Of a stretch of 64,000 nucleotides of DNA, positions 19,592-28,484 are shown in pieces. Position numbers and translations under genes: made by a program. Source of the stretch: Klebsiella sp. RIT-PI-d (GTDB lineage Bacteria; Pseudomonadota; Gammaproteobacteria; Enterobacterales; Enterobacteriaceae); the NCBI RefSeq assembly GCF_001187865.1, contig NZ_LGIT01000009.1:744001-808000 (forward strand), written 5' to 3'. Numbering within the stretch: position 1 is the stretch's first letter; every line of letters begins with the position of its first letter. The notes beneath the pieces are model-generated. The model was not told where the DNA came from. It saw only the letters and a program-made list of their open reading frames with translations, and ran no database searches.

Positions 19592-21241
19592 ATGTCCAGT
19601 TTGATTAATAGCGCCATGAGCGGGCTTAGCGCAGCGCAAACCGCGCTCAATACCGTCAGTAATAATATTTCCAGCTATAACGTTGCGGGCTATACCCGTC
19701 AAACGACGGTATTTGCGCAATCGAATAGTACCCTCGGGGCAGGTGGCTGGATTGGCAACGGCGCGCAGGTGTCCGGTGTGCAGCGCGAATACGATGCGTT
19801 TATTACCAATCAGCTGCGCTCGGCGCAGAACCAGAGTGCCGGGTTGACCACGCGCTATGAGCAAATGTCAAAAATTGACGATATGCTCTCCAGCAATACC
19901 AATACACTTTCGACTACCCTGCAAAATTTCTTCTCCTCAATGCAAACGCTGGTGAGTAATGCGGAAGATCCGGCGGCGCGTCAGGCGGTAATTGGGAAAG
20001 CCGAGGGGCTGGTGAATCAGTTTAAAGTCACCGATCAGTATCTGCGCGATCAGGACAAGCAGGTCAATATTGCCGTCGGCTCCAGCGTTGAGCAGATCAA
20101 TAACTACAGTAAGCAGATAGCGAATCTGAACGATCAGATTTCAAGACTGACCGGTGTCGGCGCAGGCGCTTCGCCTAACGACCTGCTGGATCAGCGCGAC
20201 CGGCTGGTTTCTGAACTGAATAAAGTGGTCGGCGTTGAAGTCAGCGTTCAGGACAGCGGAACCTATAATCTGTCGATGGCAAACGGCTATACCCTGGTAC
20301 AAGGCTCGTCGGCGCGTCAACTGGCCGCCGTACCATCCAGTGCCGATCCGTCACGTATTACCGTCGCGTATGTCGATCCGACGGCCGGTAATATCGAAAT
20401 TCCTGAGAAGATGCTGACCAGCGGCTCTCTTGGCGGCATGCTCACCTTCCGCTCGCAGGACCTCGATCAAACCCGCAATACGTTGAACCAGATGGCGATG
20501 ACCTTTGCTGACGCGTTCAATCAGCAGCACGGGAAAGGGATCGACGTCAATGGCGATGCGGGCGGCGATTTCTTTACTATTGGCAGCCCGGCAGTAGTCA
20601 GTAACAGCCGCAATACCGGCGGCGCAACGTTGACCGCTTCGGTCAGTGACAGCACCCGCGTACAGGCTACCGATTATAAAGTCGCTTATGATGGTACTAA
20701 CTGGCAGGTGACGCGCCTGGCTGACAACACCACATTTACGGCAACGCTGGACAAGAGCACGAATTCCCTGAGTTTTGACGGACTGAACGTATCTATCAGC
20801 GGCACCAGCGCTAAAAAAGATGACAGCTTTGTGGTGAAGCCTGTTAGCGATGCCATTGTCAACATGAGCACGGCGATTAAAGATCCGGCCAAAATTGCCA
20901 TGGGGCTGGATGATGATGCCAGCGGCGAGAGCGATAACCGGAACGGTCAGGCATTGCTGGATCTACAGAGTGCCAAAAAAGTTGGCGGCAGCAAAACGTT
21001 TAACGATGCGTATGCGACTCTGGTGAGCGATATTGGTAATAAAACCTCAACGCTCAAAACCAGCAGCACGACTCAAACTAACGTGGTTACCCAGCTGAGC
21101 AATCAGCAGCAGTCAATCTCCGGGGTAAACCTCGACGAAGAATATGGAAATCTGCAACGTTTCCAGCAGTATTATCTGGCGAATGCGCAGGTGATGAAAA
21201 CGGCCTCGACGCTATTCGACGCGCTTCTCAACATGCGCTAA
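19592..21241 (+). CDS. flgK: Hook-filament junction protein FlgK
   Basis: FlgK (HAP1) is the first of the two junction proteins joining the hook to the filament, exported with FlgN as chaperone. The 549-aa product is close to the E. coli length of 547. The N terminus has NSAMSGLSAAQTALNTVSNNISSYNVAGYTRQ, a variant of the axial signature. The C terminus reads LDEEYGNLQRFQQYYLANAQVMKTASTLFDALLNMR, the amphipathic helix that inserts in the tube and is bound by FlgN. The middle domains differ more from E. coli. The ribosome binding site is AAGGAACC. flgL follows after 13 bp. Confidence 0.97.
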   Translation: MSSLINSAMSGLSAAQTALNTVSNNISSYNVAGYTRQTTVFAQSNSTLGAGGWIGNGAQVSGVQREYDAFITNQLRSAQNQSAGLTTRYEQMSKIDDMLSSNTNTLSTTLQNFFSSMQTLVSNAEDPAARQAVIGKAEGLVNQFKVTDQYLRDQDKQVNIAVGSSVEQINNYSKQIANLNDQISRLTGVGAGASPNDLLDQRDRLVSELNKVVGVEVSVQDSGTYNLSMANGYTLVQGSSARQLAAVPSSADPSRITVAYVDPTAGNIEIPEKMLTSGSLGGMLTFRSQDLDQTRNTLNQMAMTFADAFNQQHGKGIDVNGDAGGDFFTIGSPAVVSNSRNTGGATLTASVSDSTRVQATDYKVAYDGTNWQVTRLADNTTFTATLDKSTNSLSFDGLNVSISGTSAKKDDSFVVKPVSDAIVNMSTAIKDPAKIAMGLDDDASGESDNRNGQALLDLQSAKKVGGSKTFNDAYATLVSDIGNKTSTLKTSSTTQTNVVTQLSNQQQSISGVNLDEEYGNLQRFQQYYLANAQVMKTASTLFDALLNMR

Positions 21242-21254
21242 GGAAAGATGAACA

Positions 21255-22208
21255 ATGCGTGTTAGCACTCAAATGATGTACGAGCAAAATATGCGTGGCA
21301 TCTCCAGCTCGCAAACTGAATGGCTGAAATCGGGCGAACAGATTTCAACCGGCAAACGGGTTAGCAAGCCGTCGGACGATCCAATTGCCGCTTCGCAGGC
21401 AGTTGTCGTTTCGCAGGCGCAGGCGCAAAACAGTCAATATGGTCTGGCACGTACCTTTGCCACGCAGCGGGTATCGCTGGAAGAGAGTACGCTCGATCAG
21501 GTGACGAAAGCGATTCAGACCGCTCAGGAAAAGATCGTTAATGCCGGTACCGGAACCTTAAGCGATGATGACCGGGCTTCACTGGCCACCGACTTACAGG
21601 GCATCCGCGACCAGATCATGAACCTGGCGAATTCCACCGATGGCAACGGGCGCTATATTTTTGCCGGCTATAATACCGACAAAGCGCCCTTTTCTCAGGA
21701 CAATGGTACCTATACCGGCGGCAAAACCAGCGTGACTCAGCAGGTTGACGCTGCACGCACAATGGTTATCGGCCATACCGGTAGCCAAATCTTTGACAGC
21801 CTGACCAGTAATGCCGTCGCTGAGCCTGGTGGTGCCGCTTCTGAAAGCAACGTGTTTGTTATGCTCGACAGCGCGATCGGCGCACTCAAAACGCCGGTGG
21901 CCGATGACGAAGAGGCGCAGGCCCTTGCCCAGGCGGCGGTAGATAAAACTAACCGCGGTCTGAAAAACTCGCTTAACAATGTACTAAGCGTACGTGCAGA
22001 GCTGGGTACGCAGCTTAACGAGCTGGAGTCACTGGATTCGCTGGGTGACGATCGGGCCCTGGCCCAGTCGCAGCAGATAAGTAATCTGGTGGATGTCGAC
22101 TGGAATGCCGCCATCTCTTCTTACATGATGCAGCAGGCGTCACTTCAGGCCTCATATAAGACGTTCAGCGATATGCAGGGAATGTCTCTGTTCCAGATGA
22201 ATAAATAA
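21255..22208 (+). CDS. flgL: Hook-filament junction protein FlgL
   Basis: FlgL (HAP3) is the second junction protein, placed between FlgK and flagellin and related to flagellin in its terminal helices. The 317-aa product matches the E. coli length. The N terminus reads RVSTQMMYEQNMRGISSSQ and then GEQISTGKRVSKPSDDP, as in flagellins. The C terminus ends SYMMQQASLQASYKTFSDMQGMSLFQMNK, the chaperone-binding helix. It is the last gene of the flagellar cluster and is followed directly by a strong terminator. Confidence 0.97.
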   Translation: MRVSTQMMYEQNMRGISSSQTEWLKSGEQISTGKRVSKPSDDPIAASQAVVVSQAQAQNSQYGLARTFATQRVSLEESTLDQVTKAIQTAQEKIVNAGTGTLSDDDRASLATDLQGIRDQIMNLANSTDGNGRYIFAGYNTDKAPFSQDNGTYTGGKTSVTQQVDAARTMVIGHTGSQIFDSLTSNAVAEPGGAASESNVFVMLDSAIGALKTPVADDEEAQALAQAAVDKTNRGLKNSLNNVLSVRAELGTQLNELESLDSLGDDRALAQSQQISNLVDVDWNAAISSYMMQQASLQASYKTFSDMQGMSLFQMNK

Positions 22209-22215
22209 TCCTGAT

Positions 22216-22248
22216 ATCGCTCCGGGTGACCGGAGCGATTTCTTTTTC
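22216..22248 (+). terminator. Strong intrinsic terminator downstream of flgL
   Basis: ATCGCTCCGG and CCGGAGCGAT form a perfect 10-bp stem with a GTGA loop, followed by TTCTTTTTC. It ends the flagellar transcript and also separates it from the convergent MFS gene, whose stop codon is 4 bp further on. Confidence 0.92.
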
Positions 22249-22251
22249 AGC

Positions 22252-23457
22252 CTATCCTGCGGCATTTATAACGCGACGGTTGTCCACCAGGCGGATAACC
22301 AGTGCACAGGCTCCCATCAACGTCGCCAGCGTAATAACGCCGATCCAGCCGGTCAGTGCATAGAGTTTACTTCCCAGTACCGAACCCAGCGCCATTCCGA
22401 TAAATACCACGGTGAACAGCAGGGCATTCAGACGCCCGCGCGCCTGCGGCTCCAGGCTATAGACCAGATTCTGATGCGCCACGAGGCTGGACTGTAAACC
22501 TAAATCAAAGCCTATGGCAGAAATGGCTATCAGCGCCAGTTGACCGTGTACCGATAGTGTCGGCAGCAGAAACATTAACGCGAAAGATACCGTCACCAGC
22601 AGAGCGCCCAGCTGGGTCACTTTGGCAGTACCGATTTTATCGGCCAGACTGCCCGCCAGTGGAGCGGCCAGCGCCCCGGCGGCCCCTGCAATACCAAAAC
22701 CGCCAGCTACGGCACTGCCCATATGAAACTGTTCAAGCAGCATAATGGCAAGGGTTGACCAGAATGCGCTAAATGCCACAGCCAGTGCGCCCTGCGCCAG
22801 CGCTGCACGGCGTAGCGTCGGGTAATGTTGCCAGAGTTGCGCCATCGAGCGCAGTAGCGCTGTATAAGAAAGCGTTGATTGACCGCTAAAATTCGGCAGA
22901 ACTTTCCACAATAATCCCCCGGTTAGCGCGATGCTCACCGCGGCGACCTGATACATAGCCCGCCAGCCAAAGGCTGCCCCCACCAGGCCACTGACGGTAC
23001 GGGAGAGCAGTATTCCCAAAAGCAAGCCGGTCATTACCGCGCCAACCATTTTTCCTTGTTTACCTGCAGGGGCAAGAATGGCGGCGGCGGGAACAATATC
23101 CTGCGCCATGGTAGCCGCCATTCCGATAAACAAACTGATCAGTAACAGGGTATGGAGTCCATCACTAAGACTGCATAACAACAGGAGTACAGCCAGTACG
23201 GCGCTTTTCACCAGAATCAGAATACGTCGGTCATAACGATCGCCTAACGGCAGCAGGAGCAGGATGCCCAGAGCGTAACCGATCTGAGTCAGGGTCGGTA
23301 TCAGTCCCATGCTGCTAATGCTGAGCTTCAAATCGGCTCCGATCAGCGGCAGCAGAGGCTGACAGTAATAAATGGCAGCCACACTAAAACCTGCGCCCAG
23401 CGCGAAGATAAATATGATCCCCCGGATCGTGTCGGGTGCCAGCGTACTTTCTTTCAT
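22252..23457 (-). CDS. MFS transporter, 12-helix, substrate unknown
   Basis: This 401-aa membrane protein belongs to the major facilitator superfamily. About 12 hydrophobic segments can be counted. The loop between helices 2 and 3 carries GDRYDRRILIL, the G-x-x-x-D-R-x-x-R-R signature, and a related copy lies in the second half (GSLADKIGTAKV). The general look (YYCQPLLPLIGADL at the start) fits the YnfM/drug-efflux-like branch; the substrate cannot be told. The ATG at 23457 has GAGGA upstream; a longer frame starting at 23499 is less likely. It is divergent from a LysR-type regulator across about 107 bp. E. coli K-12 has nothing at this place, so the pair is an insertion or a lost ancestral locus. 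Confidence 0.85.
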   Translation of the reverse strand: MKESTLAPDTIRGIIFIFALGAGFSVAAIYYCQPLLPLIGADLKLSISSMGLIPTLTQIGYALGILLLLPLGDRYDRRILILVKSAVLAVLLLLCSLSDGLHTLLLISLFIGMAATMAQDIVPAAAILAPAGKQGKMVGAVMTGLLLGILLSRTVSGLVGAAFGWRAMYQVAAVSIALTGGLLWKVLPNFSGQSTLSYTALLRSMAQLWQHYPTLRRAALAQGALAVAFSAFWSTLAIMLLEQFHMGSAVAGGFGIAGAAGALAAPLAGSLADKIGTAKVTQLGALLVTVSFALMFLLPTLSVHGQLALIAISAIGFDLGLQSSLVAHQNLVYSLEPQARGRLNALLFTVVFIGMALGSVLGSKLYALTGWIGVITLATLMGACALVIRLVDNRRVINAAG

Positions 23458-23537
23458 CAGGATGTCCTCAATTACGTATGCCGCTATTTTTAACAACATT
23501 CAACTGGCGTGGTAGATAGCCAGGTGGTAAAACGGTT

Positions 23538-23552
23538 ATACGTTTAACGTAT
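23538..23552. promoter_or_regulatory. Putative LysR-type operator between MFS gene and regulator
   Basis: ATACGTTTAACGTAT is an almost perfect palindrome of the T-N11-A kind typical of LysR-type recognition sites. It lies 13 bp before the regulator start, in the divergent promoter region. A further ACGTAT half-site is at 23474-23479, near the MFS start. Binding by the neighbouring regulator is inference. Confidence 0.6.
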
Positions 23553-23564
23553 GTCAGATTAGAT

Positions 23565-24500
23565 GTGAATAAACTTGAGCGTATAGACCGTGTTGAGTTA
23601 ATGCGCACCTTTGTGCGCATTATTGAGGCCGGATCGTTATCGGCAGCGGCCGTACGGATGAAAACAACTCAGGCGACTATAAGCCGCCGTTTACAGTCGC
23701 TTGAAACGTTGTTAGGAACCAAACTTCTTCTGCGCAGTACCCATGCGATGAAGTTGACCGATGACGGCGAGCGCTGTTATCAACATGCCAAAAAAGTTAT
23801 TGATGCGTGGCTGGCGCTGGAAGAGGAGCTTCATGGCGCAGAAGAGGATCCTGTCGGCGTATTGAAAGTACGTGCGCCGCACGCTTTCGGTCAACAGCAA
23901 CTGTTGACTCCGCTGGTCAGCTTTCTTCAGCGTTATCCGGGGCTCGCGGTAGAGTGGATGCTCAATGATAAGACGGTGGATTTTCTCAGCGATGATATTG
24001 ATTGTGCCATTCGGGTGGGCGGTGAAGTCGATGTCACCACGGTTTCGGTGTTGCTGGCTGAAGTGCCGCGCAGTATTGTGGCCGCACCGGAACTGCTGGC
24101 GCGCTATCCGCAAATTAGCCATCCAGTACAGATGTCCGCTATGCCATGGATAGCTGTCAGTACCTTTTACCGTCACGAAATTGTGGTCACGCAGGCAGAT
24201 ACCGGGGAACGGAGCGTTGTCGCTATTCAGCCGCGATTAAGTACCGACAGCCTGTACGTTGCGCGCAATACTGCGCTGGCCGGGCTGGGACTGGCGTTAG
24301 TTTCAAGTTGGACAGTAGAAGAGGAGCTGGCTGGCGGCCAGTTAGTGGAAGTCTTACCGCACTGGCAGGCGGCCGCGCTGCCTGTGCATCTGGTATATCC
24401 GTGGGCGCGCTATTACCCGACGCGATTACGCACTTTTCTGGCGCTGATGCGTGAGGTGATGCCCGGCGTAACGGGGATGCGTCTGCCGGAAAGCCTGTAA
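23565..24500 (+). CDS. LysR-family transcriptional regulator
   Basis: This 311-aa LTTR has an N-terminal winged helix-turn-helix (LMRTFVRIIEAGSLSAAAVRMKTTQATISRRLQSLE in two pieces, about residues 12-47). An effector-binding domain follows with the pattern VGVLKVRAPHAFGQQQLLTPLV, LSDDIDCAIRVGG and GLGLALVSSW. The DNA-binding domain resembles the CrgA/DmlR-like branch. The start is a GTG at 23565 without a clear Shine-Dalgarno; an ATG at 23601 (MRTFVRII) is a possible alternative, though it would trim the first helix. It probably controls the divergent MFS gene through the T-N11-A palindrome. It converges on rne with a shared terminator. Confidence 0.87.
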   Translation: MNKLERIDRVELMRTFVRIIEAGSLSAAAVRMKTTQATISRRLQSLETLLGTKLLLRSTHAMKLTDDGERCYQHAKKVIDAWLALEEELHGAEEDPVGVLKVRAPHAFGQQQLLTPLVSFLQRYPGLAVEWMLNDKTVDFLSDDIDCAIRVGGEVDVTTVSVLLAEVPRSIVAAPELLARYPQISHPVQMSAMPWIAVSTFYRHEIVVTQADTGERSVVAIQPRLSTDSLYVARNTALAGLGLALVSSWTVEEELAGGQLVEVLPHWQAAALPVHLVYPWARYYPTRLRTFLALMREVMPGVTGMRLPESL

Positions 24501-24522
24501 CATCCCCTGACTACAGACGTAA

Positions 24523-24548
24523 AAAAGCCGACCCTGAGGTCGGCTTTT
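24523..24548. terminator. Bidirectional terminator between the LysR gene and rne
   Basis: AAAAGCCGACC and GGTCGGCTTTT form an 11-bp stem with a CTGA loop. T and A runs on the two sides serve both convergent genes. Confidence 0.9.
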
Positions 24549-24559
24549 ATTGTGGCGTA

Positions 24560-27500
24560 TTACTCTGCGGCTTGCGGACGCGTTGGTCCTGCCGAAGCGT
24601 GGTGGGTGGCACTGTGGCCTCCCGCTGCGCCTTTGCCATCGAAATCAAATGACGGGCGAACCCATTCGCTTTGACGCGGTGCTTCCGGCACATAATCCGG
24701 CGCAGGCGCGCGGGTCATTGGTGCGGTTGCATGGCTACGCGCTTTACCTTCAGCGCTGGACTTCTTCACAACGGTCGCAGATGACGCACTCTGCACGTCT
24801 TCAACTGCAGGCGTGGCAACCGGGACCGTTTCAGCCACTGGCGTAACGACAGGTACGGGCTCAGCCGCAGGTGTTACCACCGGCGCAGATCCCACTGCCA
24901 TGTTTTCAGCTTCAACTTTAGCTTCAGTAGCGACAGACTGCGTCTCAACCGCTACAGGGGCTGCTGCTGGAGAAGCCTCAGGCTCCTGAGCAGGTTTTAC
25001 CTCAATCGCCTCCTGCACACCAGATACTTCTTCTGCTACCGGCCCGGCAGGCGTTGCTGCTGCGGCTGTTTCTTTTGCCGTGGCTTCATCGGCATCGGCA
25101 ATCAGCTGCGGCTGCTCGTCAACCGGGGCGGCGATAACCTCCGGATGCGCGGTATCGATGGCTGGTGCTTGTGGCTCATCAACCGTTACCTGCGGCTCAA
25201 CAGTTTCTACCTCAGCCTGCGCTTTCGCTTCAACCTGAGCTTCTTCCATTACTGCCACAATAGCCTGTTCAACTTCAGCAACGACTGGCGCTGATGCTTC
25301 CTGCTGTTCAACTTCATTTTCCTGAGGACGAGCAACCGGATAACGGATCCACACTTTACCCGAGGCCATTTCTGGTGATGCGCAGGCAATCGTCAGCGGC
25401 ATAGGGGACTGAACAGGATAACGCTCATCACGATAGCGACGACGACGCTGGCCACTCACGCGCAGGTGGCGCGGTGAGCGACGAGAGCGGCGCGGCATAC
25501 CGTTGTTATCGCGGTTATCATTGTGCTCTTCATGCTGCTCTGGCGCAGTTTCAACAACCGCTGGCAGATCGCGTTTTGCCAGCTCAGTGCTTTCAGCGAA
25601 CGTGTTCTGTACCGGCTCTGCGGCCACTGGAGGCTGCTCTGCGACAGGCGTTGACGGCTCGACGTTTTCAACAACCTCTGGCGCAACGTCAAAACGCACT
25701 TTCTGATTCAGCTGGCGCGGTTTACGGCGCTGCATCGTCTGAACGCGTTCTTCCTGTTCTGTCTCCTGAACCGGCTGTACTTCACGGTCGGCAACTTTTA
25801 CATCCTGCACGTTTTGACGTTTATCGTCATTACGGCGACGGTTGCGATCGCGGCGCGGCTGCTGTTCTTCGCGCGCTTTAGGCTTATCGGCTTCTTCGCT
25901 TACGACAGTCTGACGCAGGTCGCGTGTTTCAGCGTTCTGCGGCTTTTCACGGCGATTACGACGATTATCTTCGCGCGTTTCGCGAGATTCGCTGCTGTCA
26001 TTACGCTCGTTACGGTTATCACGACGATCGTTACGTTCATTGCGATCGCTGCGATCGTTACGGTCACGGCGGTTATTCTGACGTGGCTTACGGCGTTGTT
26101 CCTGAGAACGTTCCGGTTTCTCTTCAACCGTAACCGCTGGCTGTTCAACAGGTTTGCTTTCTTCTGTAGCAAACAGCTTCTTCAGCGCGGTCATAAAGCG
26201 AGAGAACAGACCTGGACCTTCTGCTGCTGGGCTGGCCGCAGGCGCAGTTGTTTGTACTGCTGGCGTCGCAGTAACGGGCGCTTCAGCAGCCGGTGGCGCA
26301 GGCGGTACATCCGGCATGGCAAAGGTTGCCAGCGCAGGCTGTTCCGGGCGCTTACGTTCCGACGTCTCTTCTTCAGACGGCAGCGCCATCGCTTCTTCAT
26401 GCAGTTTCGGCAGAAGATAGCTGAGCATCGGCGTTTCTTCGCCTTTGCGCACGCGCAGTACCGAATAGTGCGGAGTCTGCATCTGATCGTTAGGGACGAT
26501 CACGCAACGTACGCCGCCCTGACGGGTTTCAATGGCATTAACCGCGGTGCGTTTTTCGTTGAGCAGGTAGGATGCAATCGGAACCGGCACGATAGCATGT
26601 ACTTCCTGGGTATTTTCTTTCAGCGCTTCTTCTTCGATCAGGCGCAGAATAGACAGCGACAGGGATTCATTGTCACGCACGGTGCCAGTACCGCTACAGC
26701 GCGGGCAGACATGATGACTGGACTCGCCCAGTGAAGGACTCAGGCGCTGACGCGACATTTCCAACAGACCAAAGCGGGAAATGTGGCTTATCTGAATACG
26801 TGCTCTGTCCTGACGAACGGCTTCACGCAGACGGTTTTCAACCGCACGCTGGTGGCGAACCGGGGTCATGTCGATAAAGTCGATAACGATCAGACCGCCC
26901 AGGTCACGCAGGCGCAGCTGGCGGGCAATTTCGTCTGCGGCTTCAAGATTGGTATTGAACGCCGTTTCTTCGATATCGCCCCCACGCGTAGCGCGTGCAG
27001 AGTTGATATCAATGGCGGTTAGCGCCTCGGTGGAGTCGATAACAATCGAGCCGCCGGAAGGCAGACGCACTTCACGCTGGAAAGCGGATTCGATCTGCGA
27101 TTCAATCTGATAATGGCTGAACAACGGAATTTCACCGGTGTACAATTTGATTTTGCTGCTGAAATCCGGACGGCCCAGTGCAGAAATATGCTGACGCGCC
27201 ATCTCCATGACTTTCGGGTTATCGATGAGGATTTCGCCAATGTCCTGACGCAGATAATCACGGAATGCGCGAACAATAACGTTACTTTCCTGATGGATAA
27301 GGAACGGAGCAGGGCGGCTTTCAGCGGCTTTTTTGATGGCGTCCCAGTGCTTAAGACGGAAGCTTAAATCCCACTGTAATGCTTCGGCAGATTTACCCAC
27401 GCCCGCGGTACGAACGATAAGACCCATGCCATCCGGCAGCTCAAGACTTGCCAGCGCTTCTTTAAGCTCGGTACGGTCATCACCCTCGATGCGGCGGGAA

Positions 27501-27916
27501 ATCCCCCCGGCACGCGGATTGTTCGGCATCAGGACCAGATAACTGCCTGCCAGGCTGATAAACGTCGTTAACGCAGCGCCTTTATTGCCGCGCTCTTCTT
27601 TATCAATCTGAACGATGACTTCCTGGCCTTCGCGCAGAACATCTTTGATGTTAGGGCGACCATGGGAGTTATAGCTGGCAGGGAAATACTCACGAGCGAT
27701 TTCTTTAAGAGGAAGGAAACCGTGTCTTTCAGCGCCATAGTCAACAAATGCGGCTTCAAGGCTCGGTTCAATACGGGTGATTTTACCTTTGTAGATGTTC
27801 GCTTTTTTCTGTTCGTGGCCAGGACTTTCGATATCCAGGTCGTACAGACGCTGCCCATCAACAAGGGCGACACGCAACTCTTCTTGTTGAGTTGCGTTGA
27901 TTAACATTCTTTTCAT
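24560..27916 (-). CDS. rne: Ribonuclease E
   Basis: RNase E is the essential endoribonuclease of mRNA decay and rRNA/tRNA processing and the scaffold of the RNA degradosome. The N-terminal half is nearly identical to E. coli: S1 domain (about 35-125, [20 protein letters not shown]), 5' sensor, DNase I-like domain with catalytic Asp in [10 protein letters not shown] and VIDFIDMTP, and Zn-link CPRCSGTG. After about residue 530 come an amphipathic membrane-anchor segment ([18 protein letters not shown]), two Arg-rich RNA-binding regions, and a PNPase-type C terminus ([30 protein letters not shown]). At 1118 aa it is longer than E. coli (1061), with Ala/Pro/Glu-rich expansion including a threefold repeat. 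It is probably autoregulated through its long leader. Confidence 0.97.
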   Translation of the reverse strand: MKRMLINATQQEELRVALVDGQRLYDLDIESPGHEQKKANIYKGKITRIEPSLEAAFVDYGAERHGFLPLKEIAREYFPASYNSHGRPNIKDVLREGQEVIVQIDKEERGNKGAALTTFISLAGSYLVLMPNNPRAGGISRRIEGDDRTELKEALASLELPDGMGLIVRTAGVGKSAEALQWDLSFRLKHWDAIKKAAESRPAPFLIHQESNVIVRAFRDYLRQDIGEILIDNPKVMEMARQHISALGRPDFSSKIKLYTGEIPLFSHYQIESQIESAFQREVRLPSGGSIVIDSTEALTAIDINSARATRGGDIEETAFNTNLEAADEIARQLRLRDLGGLIVIDFIDMTPVRHQRAVENRLREAVRQDRARIQISHISRFGLLEMSRQRLSPSLGESSHHVCPRCSGTGTVRDNESLSLSILRLIEEEALKENTQEVHAIVPVPIASYLLNEKRTAVNAIETRQGGVRCVIVPNDQMQTPHYSVLRVRKGEETPMLSYLLPKLHEEAMALPSEEETSERKRPEQPALATFAMPDVPPAPPAAEAPVTATPAVQTTAPAASPAAEGPGLFSRFMTALKKLFATEESKPVEQPAVTVEEKPERSQEQRRKPRQNNRRDRNDRSDRNERNDRRDNRNERNDSSESRETREDNRRNRREKPQNAETRDLRQTVVSEEADKPKAREEQQPRRDRNRRRNDDKRQNVQDVKVADREVQPVQETEQEERVQTMQRRKPRQLNQKVRFDVAPEVVENVEPSTPVAEQPPVAAEPVQNTFAESTELAKRDLPAVVETAPEQHEEHNDNRDNNGMPRRSRRSPRHLRVSGQRRRRYRDERYPVQSPMPLTIACASPEMASGKVWIRYPVARPQENEVEQQEASAPVVAEVEQAIVAVMEEAQVEAKAQAEVETVEPQVTVDEPQAPAIDTAHPEVIAAPVDEQPQLIADADEATAKETAAAATPAGPVAEEVSGVQEAIEVKPAQEPEASPAAAPVAVETQSVATEAKVEAENMAVGSAPVVTPAAEPVPVVTPVAETVPVATPAVEDVQSASSATVVKKSSAEGKARSHATAPMTRAPAPDYVPEAPRQSEWVRPSFDFDGKGAAGGHSATHHASAGPTRPQAAE
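24792..24881 (-). repeat. Three imperfect 30-bp tandem repeats in the rne tail
   Basis: Three adjacent 30-nt units (24792-24821, 24822-24851, 24852-24881) share the pattern CAGCC-CAGG-GT-ACC on the plus strand. They encode ten-residue units of the form V-V/A-T-P-x-x-E-x-V-P in RNase E. The repeat keeps frame. It lies between the degradosome-binding part and the extreme C terminus and is not part of E. coli RNase E as I know it. Confidence 0.75.
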
Positions 27917-28294
27917 CGTAACTTACTCATTATTCTTACATTGACGACTAAGCTACGGGCAGAGTATTGCCTTTCCGGGGATGACCGATGGCCTCGTGTC
28001 TGTTCACGTCGCCAACCTCACGGTTGTCGCTCGCTTAAGAGGCGCAGAGTGTCGGTTGCCTGCGTTTCATACGGAAATACAGCGCAATTAACTGGGAAAC
28101 AGCCTGGGAAAACTCTCCAGGGTCGATTCCATTTACCGGTAAGGACTACAACCCGTAGCCCGCTAACTGTCTGAAAGTTCAATACGTCTTACGCCATTGC
28201 TGCGTTGATGATCGGACAGACAAAACTGGTAATTCCGCAAAATTCCTTGTCTTAACAAGATTCAACACGGAAAACAGCACCATTATTCCATTGC
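27917..28294 (-). promoter_or_regulatory. Long rne 5' leader (autoregulatory region)
   Basis: No gene lies in this span. A good -10 box puts the rne transcript start near 28294, giving a leader of about 375 nt, close to the 361 nt of E. coli. There the leader's hairpins (hp2 and hp3) let RNase E shorten the life of its own mRNA. Inverted repeats are visible, for example CAACC/GGTTG about 28012-28026, and the sequence just before the start codon (GAATAATGAGTAAGTTACG) equals E. coli as I recall it. No separate RNA gene is claimed. Confidence 0.7.
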
Positions 28295-28301
28295 TAACCT
28301 T

Positions 28302-28307
28302 ATTATA
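28302..28307 (-). promoter_or_regulatory. -10 box of the rne promoter
   Basis: A perfect TATAAT on the minus strand lies about 385 bp upstream of the rne start codon. The -35 region is poorly conserved. The rest of the span to rluC (28308-28484) is AT-rich and should hold the rluC promoter; nothing else was recognised there. Confidence 0.65.
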
Positions 28308-28484
28308 GCAAGCTGGCTTTTACCTTTTATCACCCGCTTACTCACAGTTTTTTCACTTCGAAGTGAGATTGTTCTAATAACAACCACGAAACATCATGAA
28401 AACGCGGTGAGATTGGATGATGTTAAATATAAGCACAGAAAAATGAGTGGCGCTAATGCGGATGGCTAATTAAAATCGCCGGTT

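Noticed and set aside
22252-23457. The MFS gene as a moved mdtH
   Set aside because: The N terminus and the motif spacing differ from MdtH as known from E. coli, so it is more likely another MFS family.
25814-26734. A 306-codon open frame on the plus strand inside rne
   Set aside because: It is antisense to the Arg-rich and Glu-rich part of RNase E, has a composition explained by those codons, and lacks a ribosome binding site and any recognisable domain.
27917-28484. A yceQ-like gene in the rne leader
   Set aside because: The frames here have no ribosome binding site; the region is explained by the rne leader and the rluC promoter.
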